12,259 nt of DNA from contig JASEEW010000040.1 of the NCBI GenBank assembly GCA_030019485.1, forward strand, positions 1 through 12,259, in the 5' to 3' direction. A program made the translations under genes and the position numbers. The notes under the pieces were generated by a model, which saw nothing but the letters and a program-made list of their open reading frames with translations, had not been told where the DNA came from and made no database searches. This document shows positions 1 through 4,533 of this stretch, one piece after another. The DNA is from Thermoplasmatales archaeon. Lineage in GTDB: Archaea > Thermoplasmatota > JASEFT01 > JAUWIS01. The stretch's first letter is position 1; each line of letters opens with the position of its first letter.

Positions 1-147
1 GGTAATGAGGAATTTTCAAGAGTTATGAGCCTGCTAACTGCTTTTTTAGAGATGAAAAGAATTGTTCATAATTTTGTGAACCCTCACATGCGGCTAAATG
101 GTTTGACCCCTGCAGAAATGGCAGGGGTGAAACTGGGGTTAGGATGA
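1..147 (+). CDS. Transposase, C-terminal fragment (partial at window edge)
   Basis: An open frame enters from the left edge and runs 48 codons to a TGA at 145-147. The tail reads HNFVNPHMRLNGLTPAEMAG. This closely resembles the C-terminal end of DDE (rve/integrase-fold) transposases, where an aromatic-rich helix is followed by a PH-x-x-LNG-x-TPAE-x-AG signature after the catalytic glutamate. The catalytic residues would lie left of the window and are not visible, so activity and IS family cannot be judged. No terminal inverted repeat could be recognised in the 190 bases that follow. It could belong to an intact insertion sequence or be a remnant. The family assignment is inferred from this short motif only. 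Confidence 0.7.
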   Translation, partial: GNEEFSRVMSLLTAFLEMKRIVHNFVNPHMRLNGLTPAEMAGVKLGLG

Positions 148-293
148 AACAGGTTACTTTCATTAATCAAATATTCATACATGACGATAACATGACAATA
201 TCCTATTTTTTTGTAATTATTAATACATGGGCAGACAATAACCATTGGGATATACCTTGAAGACAGCGCAACATAATAGGGGGCGGCATAGCT

Positions 294-328
294 GGGGGAT
301 GTAAAAAGATCCTCTTTTTTCTTTTTTT
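294..328 (+). terminator. Hairpin plus T-run, probable terminator of the rightward (transposase-side) transcript
   Basis: GGGGAT (295-300) can pair with ATCCTC (309-314, one G-T wobble), followed directly by six T, one C and seven T. An overlapping alternative stem pairs AAAAAGA (303-309) with TCTTTTT (313-319). That alternative is symmetric enough to act also on the leftward TraB transcript, which ends at 342. Archaeal termination mainly needs the T-run, so the assignment rests chiefly on that. Confidence 0.5.
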
Positions 329-341
329 ATTCTAAATTTTT

Positions 342-1025
342 TTACCCTCTATATTCATATCCGATAGAAACACTTTCAGCACCTGTTTTCCTTAATGCGC
401 TCAATCTAACAATCTCAGGGTTTAAATCATCCAAAAGTTTTTTCATTCCCTCAATATGCCCGTCACCAACAACAGCAGCAACGTTTTCATATTTTTTGCT
501 TAACTCCCTGATTTTCTCTGCCATGTAATTGTTTCTTTCATCAATCAATGTTTTCTTCAGTATTGGAAATTCGGAGCCAAAAATCTCCATGTACTGGTCA
601 TAGTCTGCTTCAAATTTTTTTATTTCTTTTTCAACCCTTTCCTTTCTGATAAAAACTCCTACGAATCCAGAAAACAAAAGTTTTATTTTCTCGGAAAAAC
701 CCATGCCGTTCCAGATTTTTGAGAAAACATATCCTGAGTCCATGTCAATGAATGCTATACCTATCCCAAGTTTTTTTGCTGTGTTAATCGCAGCAAGCAT
801 TTCACTCCCAACAGATACACCATATTTTTTCGCGATTGCCTGCTGGAAAACCGCAAGCATCCTGTAAACAAATGGAACATTCTTTTTCGGCTCCCTGCTT
901 GTCAAGGCATAGTAACGCGCAGGATCAAGCTCAATCCCAACAATACTTGGTCTTCTTTCCAGAATTATTTTCTCTATCTCATCCCCTATGTCAAACACAT
1001 GCCCCACACCAATTAGTGTTATCAT
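342..1025 (-). CDS. TraB/PrgY-family (TraB/GumN superfamily) protein
   Basis: The 227-residue product has the signature elements of the TraB family: an N-terminal GxGH (residues 6-9), ELDPAR (32-37), an IDMD segment (93-96, the usual DRD position), ERNNYM (163-168) and a C-terminal GDGH followed by xxG (187-193). TraB/PrgY proteins are known for shutting down peptide pheromones in enterococci, and relatives resemble the metal-dependent Tiki protease fold. The archaeal role is unknown. It is shorter than PrgY-type members and lacks their C-terminal membrane segments; no signal peptide or clear membrane helix is seen, so it is probably cytoplasmic. The ATG at 1025 is preceded by GAGG with a 7-nt spacer. 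It lies downstream of trxB on the same strand, separated by two tandem copies of its own start region. The junction suggests that the ancestral arrangement was a direct 4-nt ATGA overlap with trxB. Confidence 0.82.
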   Translation of the reverse strand: MITLIGVGHVFDIGDEIEKIILERRPSIVGIELDPARYYALTSREPKKNVPFVYRMLAVFQQAIAKKYGVSVGSEMLAAINTAKKLGIGIAFIDMDSGYVFSKIWNGMGFSEKIKLLFSGFVGVFIRKERVEKEIKKFEADYDQYMEIFGSEFPILKKTLIDERNNYMAEKIRELSKKYENVAAVVGDGHIEGMKKLLDDLNPEIVRLSALRKTGAESVSIGYEYRG

Positions 1026-1093
1026 ATCAAATCCTCGTTTTCTATTTCCTTACCAATATCAAACACATGTCCTACACCAATTAGTGTTATCAT
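1022..1093 (-). CDS. Mini-ORF 2 (23 codons), duplicate of the TraB N-terminus
   Basis: It starts at ATG 1093 inside the stop of mini-ORF 1 and ends in TGA 1022-1024, overlapping the TraB start at 1025. It encodes MITLIGVGHVFDIGKEIE followed by NEDLI. This is identical to the TraB N-terminus over residues 1-14 and differs by one residue (K for D) over the first 18. Seven other codons differ from TraB only synonymously. GAGG at 1101-1104 supplies a ribosome binding site. It could be a coupling peptide that carries ribosomes from trxB to TraB, or an untranslated remnant. Confidence 0.42.
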   Translation of the reverse strand: MITLIGVGHVFDIGKEIENEDLI

Positions 1094-1161
1094 AGTAAAT
1101 CCTCATTCTCTGTTTCCCTGCCTATGTCAAATACATGCCATGCACCAATCAGTGTTATCAT
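1090..1161 (-). CDS. Mini-ORF 1 (23 codons), duplicate of the TraB N-terminus
   Basis: ATG at 1161 overlaps the trxB stop (ATGA, 1158-1161), and the frame ends in TGA at 1090-1092, which overlaps the next mini-ORF start. It encodes MITLIGAWHVFDIGRETE followed by NEDLL, that is, the TraB start region fused to the trxB C-terminal residues. GAGG at 1169-1172 sits 7 nt upstream. The first glycine-rich motif is altered (GAWH in place of GVGH), so it is the more decayed copy. Translation is plausible by termination-reinitiation, but no function is known, and it may be only a by-product of tandem duplication. Confidence 0.4.
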   Translation of the reverse strand: MITLIGAWHVFDIGRETENEDLL

Positions 1162-2051
1162 AGCAAATCCTCATACGCAGAGTTTGCTGCGACCGCGCCT
1201 TCAGCGCAGGCTGTAACAATCTGCCTAAGCCCGCCTGTTACATCGCCAGCAGCATAAATTTTTTGTAGATTTGTTCTCTGGTTTTTGTCAACAACAATGT
1301 ATCCTTTTTCATCTGTTTTCACACCAATAGATTTTGCAAGTCCACTGTTTGGTTTCTCACCAATGGAAACAAAAACACTATCAACATCAATGTTTTTTAT
1401 GCTGCTGTTCTTAACATTTTTAATCCTGACTCCTTTAACAGTTTTGTCACCAAATATTTCCTCTACAACAGAATCCCATATAATGTTTATATTTTTCTCG
1501 AAAACCTGGTTCTGAAGAATTTTATCTGCTCTCAACTCATTTCTTCTATGAATCAGGGAAACATCCGAGCCAAGGTTTTTCAGATGCAACGCCTCAATCA
1601 CAGCAGCATTACCCCCTCCTACCACAACTGTTTTTTTGTTTCTGAAAAAAGGGCCGTCGCAGGTTGCGCAGTAGCTAACGCCCCTGCCGAGAAACCCTTT
1701 TTCACCTTTAACATTTAGTTTTCTTTTCTCAGTTCCAGAAGCAAAAACCAGAGCTTTTGTTTTGTAATCATCTTTTGATGTGCCAATACTTATTCCTCCG
1801 TCAATCTTAATTTTTCCAATCTTTCCCATTTCATGTATTTCACAGTATTTTTCTGCCTGTTTCTTCATTTTTTCCATCAGCTCCATACCGGAAATAGATT
1901 CAAAACCAGGATAGTTTTCAACAACCGGTGTCAGATTCACTGTTCCGCCAGCAATTTTTTCATCAAACACCACCGCTTTTAATCCAAACCTACCAGCATA
2001 CATACCTGAGGTTAATCCTGCTGGTCCTGCGCCGATTACTGCTAAATCCAT
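1158..2051 (-). CDS. trxB: Thioredoxin reductase (NADPH, FAD, CxxC)
   Basis: This 297-residue flavoprotein passes electrons from NADPH through FAD and a redox-active disulfide to thioredoxin-like proteins in the cytoplasm. Visible elements in order are the FAD-binding GAGPAG (residues 7-12), the active-site CATC (128-131), the NADPH-binding GGGNAA (145-150) with HRR (168-170) that reads 2'-phosphate, and the second FAD motif AAGDVTGG (267-274). The length is slightly below typical bacterial TrxB but all domains are present. The ATG at 2051 is supported by the glycine motif starting at residue 7. No ribosome binding site precedes it, whereas a TATA-like box lies about 27 nt upstream, pointing to leaderless transcription. 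Its stop overlaps the first start codon of the triplicated TraB junction, so TraB-family and redox functions may share a transcript. No thioredoxin gene is in the window. Confidence 0.93.
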   Translation of the reverse strand: MDLAVIGAGPAGLTSGMYAGRFGLKAVVFDEKIAGGTVNLTPVVENYPGFESISGMELMEKMKKQAEKYCEIHEMGKIGKIKIDGGISIGTSKDDYKTKALVFASGTEKRKLNVKGEKGFLGRGVSYCATCDGPFFRNKKTVVVGGGNAAVIEALHLKNLGSDVSLIHRRNELRADKILQNQVFEKNINIIWDSVVEEIFGDKTVKGVRIKNVKNSSIKNIDVDSVFVSIGEKPNSGLAKSIGVKTDEKGYIVVDKNQRTNLQKIYAAGDVTGGLRQIVTACAEGAVAANSAYEDLL

Positions 2052-2074
2052 AAAGGATAATGGGATTTGTAAGG

Positions 2075-2088
2075 TTTAAAGTTTTATC
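2075..2088 (-). promoter_or_regulatory. Archaeal TATA-like box and BRE for trxB
   Basis: On the minus strand GATAAAAC is followed by TTTAAA (2075-2080). The box centre is about 27 nt upstream of the trxB ATG, so transcription would begin within a few nucleotides of the start codon. This fits the missing ribosome binding site. Confidence 0.55.
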
Positions 2089-2143
2089 AAGTAGATAGAG
2101 ATTAGCAGTTAGGGGTTAGGGGTAACCTTCCCTGATTAGCTCA

Positions 2144-2269
2144 GGCAGATTGCCATTGGCAATCTACCATTCTTTTTCTTTTCCGCCAAGCCCTTTCTTT
2201 CTCTTTACATCCTACGGAAAATGCTAATGCATTTTCCTAGGAACGTACGGAATGCTTCGCATTCCGTAG
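2144..2269. repeat. Three-hairpin module, copy 1
   Basis: The order is: a GGCAGATTGCC-type hairpin (from 2144), the tract CATTCTTTTTCTTTTCC, a pyrimidine-rich stretch, the GGAAAATGC hairpin (2216-2237), the linker TAGGAACG, and the TACGGAATGC hairpin (2246-2268). An outer stem can enclose the last two hairpins: TTCTTTCTCT (2195-2204) with AGAGAAAGAA (2271-2280), and CCAAG (2186-2190) with CTTGG (2285-2289). That would give a multibranched, cloverleaf-like fold. It matches copy 2 in order and in stem bases. Confidence 0.8.
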
Positions 2270-2306
2270 TAGAGAAAGAACGCCCTTGGGTTTAAGAAAG
2301 AGAAAC

Positions 2307-2329
2307 AGCCAATTGCATAGCAATTGGCT
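2307..2329. repeat. Perfect 10-bp hairpin between the two modules
   Basis: The arm AGCCAATTGC (2307-2316) pairs perfectly with 2320-2329 across the 3-nt loop ATA. It shares the GC-loop-GC apex of its neighbours. It may correspond to the weaker 2131-2145 hairpin that precedes module 1, which would make each module four hairpins long. Confidence 0.8.
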
Positions 2330-2332
2330 TAA

Positions 2333-2434
2333 GGCAATTTGCCTCTGGCAAACTGCCATTCTCTTTTCTTTGCGACGGAAAAGGCTTTGCCTTTTCCTAG
2401 CATCGTACGGAATTTGCAATAGCAAATTCCGTAG
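2333..2434. repeat. Three-hairpin module, copy 2
   Basis: The same order as copy 1: GGCAATTTGCC hairpin (2333-2357, one A-C mismatch), tract CATTCTCTTTTCTTTGC, GGAAAAGGC hairpin (2377-2397), linker TAGCATCG, TACGGAATTTGC hairpin (2406-2433) and a closing TAG also present in copy 1. Differences from copy 1 fall at paired positions and keep pairing: a T-A pair becomes G-C in the GGAAAA stem, and two extra matched pairs lengthen the TACGGAAT stem. It is about 24 bp shorter than copy 1, mainly in the pyrimidine-rich spacer. Confidence 0.8.
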
Positions 2435-2441
2435 ATTTCGC

Positions 2442-2480
2442 CAGCGTTTTTCTTTTCTCCCTGAGAAAAGAAAAAGGCTG
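2442..2480. repeat. Long homopyrimidine/homopurine hairpin next to the transferase promoter
   Basis: TTTTTCTTTTCTC (2447-2459) pairs perfectly over 13 bp with 2463-2475 across the loop CCT. CAGC (2442-2445) and GCTG (2477-2480) extend it to 17 bp with one G-G mismatch. One arm is all pyrimidine and the other all purine, unlike the GC-apex hairpins to its left. It abuts the inferred BRE/TATA at 2483-2500. Confidence 0.8.
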
Positions 2481-2482
2481 AT

Positions 2483-2500
2483 GGAAAACTTTTTTATGAT
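2483..2500 (+). promoter_or_regulatory. Archaeal TATA-like box for the GlcNAc-1-P transferase gene
   Basis: GGAAAAC followed by TTTTTTATGAT lies about 20-30 nt ahead of the GTG at 2520. Archaeal transcription would then start at or next to that codon. No good ribosome binding site is correctly spaced (AGG at 2501-2503 is 16 nt away), which favours leaderless initiation. Confidence 0.45.
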
Positions 2501-2519
2501 AGGATGCATTCTCTGAATA

Positions 2520-3482
2520 GTGGAACAAACGACCTTGTTGCTTATGGTTTCTTTGTTTGCATCATTCATAGCAACATTCATTACAATCCCATGGCTGATA
2601 AAAAAAATGAGTCATGCTGGAATGGTCGGCAAAGACATGAACAAGATAGACAAACCAGAAATCCCTGAGATGGGTGGAATAGGTGTTTTAATAGGGTTTT
2701 TAATCGGTTTTTTTGCTTTAATAGTTCTAAAAGTTTTCAAATTAACGCCTGAGACGACGGCTGCACTTTTCACAATTGTTGGATGCGCTTTTGTCGGAAT
2801 GATGGATGATGTGTTCGGGCTGAGGCAGAGGGTAAAAGGAATTCTGCCAATGATATTTGCACTGCCGTTTGCAGTGTACATCAGAGGTACATTTGTTTAC
2901 ATCCCGTTCATAGGAAACATAGATCTTGGTATTTTTTCACGTGTAATCCTTGTGTTTGCTATTGCATGCGCAGCCAACGGCATGAACATGCTTGAAGGCT
3001 TCAACGGTCTTGGAACAGGACTTGGCATAATAATGTGTGTAACGCTTATGTTTGCATCATTTATTCAAGGAAAAATTGATGCCCTATTCATTCTTTTCCC
3101 TCTTTTAGGTGCTCTTTCAGCATTTCTTTGTTTCAACAAATATCCTGCGAAGATTTTTCCGGGTGACACAATGATGCTTTTCACAGGTGCAGTAATAGCA
3201 TCTGCAGCCATTATCGGTGGTTTAAAATGGATATGTTTTGTTCTGCTTGTTCCAATGGTTGCTGAGTTTTTCCTGAAACTGAAAGGAAGGTTTAATGCAG
3301 AATGCTTTGGGACACCTGATGAAAATGGTTATCTGAGATATGATGGAAGGACAGAGTCATTAACACACATAGTTATGAAAAAATGGAAGCTGAAGGAATG
3401 GGAGGTTGTTGGGGTGTTATGGGGGGTTGAAGCCTTGATTGGCGGAACTGCGGTTATAGTTGTGATGCTAGATCTTATATAA
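2520..3482 (+). CDS. Polyprenyl-phosphate GlcNAc-1-phosphate transferase (Alg7/AglH-like, GT4/MraY superfamily)
   Basis: This integral membrane enzyme of 320 residues would move GlcNAc-1-phosphate (or a related HexNAc-1-P) from the UDP-sugar to dolichyl phosphate, the first committed step of lipid-linked glycan assembly. Family motifs are clear: DMNK (39-42) with PEMGG (49-53), MMDD (94-97) with the metal-binding Asp pair, NGMNMLEGFNGLG (153-165), FPGD (213-216) and, near the C-terminus, FGTPDENGYLRY with ESLTH (279-283), which is typical of the eukaryotic/archaeal branch rather than of MraY or WecA. About ten hydrophobic helices are visible. The GTG at 2520 fits the leaderless promoter; an internal ATG at 2544 would still keep most of helix 1 and is the alternative. 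It is followed by a 46-bp gap with its own TATA-like box, so it may be a separate transcript from the glycan operon that follows. Confidence 0.88.
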   Translation: MEQTTLLLMVSLFASFIATFITIPWLIKKMSHAGMVGKDMNKIDKPEIPEMGGIGVLIGFLIGFFALIVLKVFKLTPETTAALFTIVGCAFVGMMDDVFGLRQRVKGILPMIFALPFAVYIRGTFVYIPFIGNIDLGIFSRVILVFAIACAANGMNMLEGFNGLGTGLGIIMCVTLMFASFIQGKIDALFILFPLLGALSAFLCFNKYPAKIFPGDTMMLFTGAVIASAAIIGGLKWICFVLLVPMVAEFFLKLKGRFNAECFGTPDENGYLRYDGRTESLTHIVMKKWKLKEWEVVGVLWGVEALIGGTAVIVVMLDLI

Positions 3483-3490
3483 ATGTGAAT

Positions 3491-3507
3491 CCCAAATTTA
3501 TTATATT
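3491..3507 (+). promoter_or_regulatory. BRE/TATA box at the head of the glycan operon
   Basis: CCCAAA is followed by TTTATTATATT (3497-3507), centred about 27 nt upstream of the ATG at 3529. The spacing again predicts a leaderless or near-leaderless mRNA, and no ribosome binding site is seen before that ATG. Confidence 0.6.
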
Positions 3508-3528
3508 AACTAATTATTATGGATACTG

Positions 3529-4533
3529 ATGAAGCTCTGGTATGATTTCAAGAACTCGCATGAACCTGCATTCTTCAAACCATTTTTAAAAAAGTTTTCA
3601 GACTATCAGAGTTTTGTTACGTTGCGTGATTACGCAGAGGTAATCAAACTCGCAGATTTCTTTGGGATTAAGGGCAGAATTGTTGGTAAGCATTATGGTG
3701 GAAACTATGTGAAGAAAGCTTCAGGATTATTTTTCAGGGATATTCTCCTTTATATTAATGCCAACCGGTTTGATGTTTCAATCAGTTTTAATAATGTGTA
3801 CTGCACACATGTTACTAAAATGAAGCGTAAAAAAGGAATATCTTTTACAGACAATGAGAAATCCGTTTTTGCAAACAAATTGTTTTTCAGATTCATAGAT
3901 TATTTAATAACCCCTTCAGCAATACCTAAAGACAAGTTAATTAGACAAGGTGCTAGAAATATTGTTCAGTTTGAGGGCTTTAAGGAGGATGTGTACATTG
4001 CTAATTTTAAACCCGATCAAAATTTTCTAGATAATCTGCCATTTAAGAAATTTGTTACCATAAGGCCAGAAGCTTTTCAAGCGTCTTATGTAGGAATGAA
4101 AGAGAGTATTGTTCCAAAGCTGGTTAAAAGATTTAATAAGGAAAATATTAATGTGCTTTTTCTCCCGAGGTATGTAGATGATAGGAATTATGTTAAGGGA
4201 GCAAATGTTTTCATTCCAAAAGAGCCTTTAAATGGGCTGGATGTATGCTATTACTCCAAAGTGGTGTTAACTGGTTCTGGAACATTTGCTAGGGAGTCTG
4301 CATGTATGGGAACACCAGCAGTGTCCTTTTACCCTGATGTTCTTTTATCGGTTGATAAAAAGTTAGTTGATGAAGGAAAAATATTTCATTCAAGAAATGT
4401 CGATAAGATTGTTGATTATGTGATAAAAAGTAAGAAAAAATCTTTAAATCTGGAGAGATGTAAGAAAGTACAAGAGGAAGTTCTAAATATTACAAAAAAC
4501 ATCTTGGAAGAGATTAAAGGTGATATCTATTAA
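3529..4533 (+). CDS. DUF354 family protein (putative GT-B glycosyltransferase)
   Basis: The 334-residue protein matches the DUF354 pattern, common in archaea: an N-terminal MKLWYDFKNS with FFKPF (15-19), a TLRDYAEVIKLADFFGI segment (31-47), GKHYGG (53-58), the central FTDNEKSVFANKL (106-118), ITPS (127-130), GARNIVQFEGFKEDVYIANF (141-160), RPEAFQASY (179-187) and a C-terminal TGSGTFARESACMGTPAV (248-265). The last resembles the UDP-sugar-binding loop of GT-B enzymes such as UDP-GlcNAc 2-epimerase and MurG. DUF354 members sit in glycan loci and are thought to be glycosyltransferase-like, but the reaction is not established. Soluble, with no membrane helix. The ATG at 3529 is preceded by a TATA-like box and no ribosome binding site. 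Its last 14 bases overlap wecC. Confidence 0.8.
   Translation: MKLWYDFKNSHEPAFFKPFLKKFSDYQSFVTLRDYAEVIKLADFFGIKGRIVGKHYGGNYVKKASGLFFRDILLYINANRFDVSISFNNVYCTHVTKMKRKKGISFTDNEKSVFANKLFFRFIDYLITPSAIPKDKLIRQGARNIVQFEGFKEDVYIANFKPDQNFLDNLPFKKFVTIRPEAFQASYVGMKESIVPKLVKRFNKENINVLFLPRYVDDRNYVKGANVFIPKEPLNGLDVCYYSKVVLTGSGTFARESACMGTPAVSFYPDVLLSVDKKLVDEGKIFHSRNVDKIVDYVIKSKKKSLNLERCKKVQEEVLNITKNILEEIKGDIY

Larger units (their letters stand above)
972..1172 (-). repeat. Three tandem 68-bp copies of the trxB/TraB junction
   Basis: Read on the minus strand, GAGG occurs at 1172, 1104 and 1036, and ATGATAACACT at 1161, 1093 and 1025, giving an exact period of 68 bp twice. Each unit contains the last codons of trxB (EDLL or EDLI, then stop), a ribosome binding site, the TraB start codon and TraB codons 1-18. 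The copy inside the real TraB gene is the third (972-1036). The copies have diverged by point changes but not in length, so the duplication is not brand new. Because 68 is not a multiple of three, each unit ends in a stop overlapping the next start (ATGA). Confidence 0.93.
2114..2480. repeat. Array of about ten tandem hairpins (palindromic element)
   Basis: Stems read directly (left arm / right arm): 2114-2118/2123-2127 (5 bp); 2131-2135/2141-2145 (5 bp); 2147-2154/2158-2165 (8 bp, extendable past one mismatch); 2216-2224/2229-2237 (9 bp, plus CCTA/TAGG below a bulged C); 2246-2255/2259-2268 (10 bp); 2307-2316/2320-2329 (10 bp); 2333-2343/2347-2357 (10 of 11 bp); 2377-2385/2389-2397 (9 bp); 2406-2417/2422-2433 (12 bp); 2447-2459/2463-2475 (13 bp). 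The larger hairpins from 2147 on have loops of 3-4 nt. Seven of them (those from 2147 to 2433) close with GC or GCC on the left and GC or GGC on the right. A pyrimidine tract follows the 2147 and 2333 hairpins. This density of perfect short-loop palindromes cannot be chance. Function is unknown; a miniature mobile or palindromic element, a structured RNA or a nucleoid/regulator binding site are options. Confidence 0.9.
2052..2519. other. Divergent intergenic region (468 bp) with hairpin array
   Basis: This gap separates the leftward trxB and the rightward lipid-carrier transferase gene. It contains a TATA-like box at each end and, between them (about 2114-2480), a nearly continuous series of short inverted repeats. 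Open frames cross it on both strands, but they are composed of the palindromic units and show no protein-family signal. I see no tRNA, rRNA or CRISPR-type constant repeat. Because both inferred transcription starts lie outside the array, it is most likely an independent DNA element or a separately transcribed RNA. Confidence 0.75.

Noticed and set aside
836..1084. 82-codon rightward frame over the TraB start and repeat region
   Set aside because: It is antisense to TraB and its tandem copies, with no ribosome binding site and no recognisable protein.
2109..2122. Two TTAGGGG units resembling telomere repeats
   Set aside because: Only two copies, and they are part of a small stem (GGTTA/TAACC); no reason to infer a chromosome end.
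2144..2434. Cloverleaf as a tRNA-like gene
   Set aside because: No T-loop GTTCRA, anticodon arm geometry or CCA-proximal acceptor stem; stems are longer and loops shorter than in tRNA.
2131..2475. Hairpins as transcription terminators
   Set aside because: They lie between divergent genes, upstream of both promoters, where no known transcript ends, and most are not followed by T-runs on either strand.
2114..2480. Possible CRISPR array
   Set aside because: There is no constant repeat of 23-40 bp alternating with unique spacers; stems differ in sequence and spacing, and only a two-copy composite module is present.
2286..2516. 76-codon rightward frame across the hairpin region
   Set aside because: It is made of the palindromic units, is read through by a frame on the other strand as well, and its product is a low-complexity Arg/Lys/Phe/Leu mixture with no family motif or ribosome binding site.
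2237..2581. 114-codon leftward frame across the hairpin region and the start of the transferase gene
   Set aside because: It overlaps a clearly conserved gene start on the opposite strand and reflects the same hairpin sequence; no protein signal.
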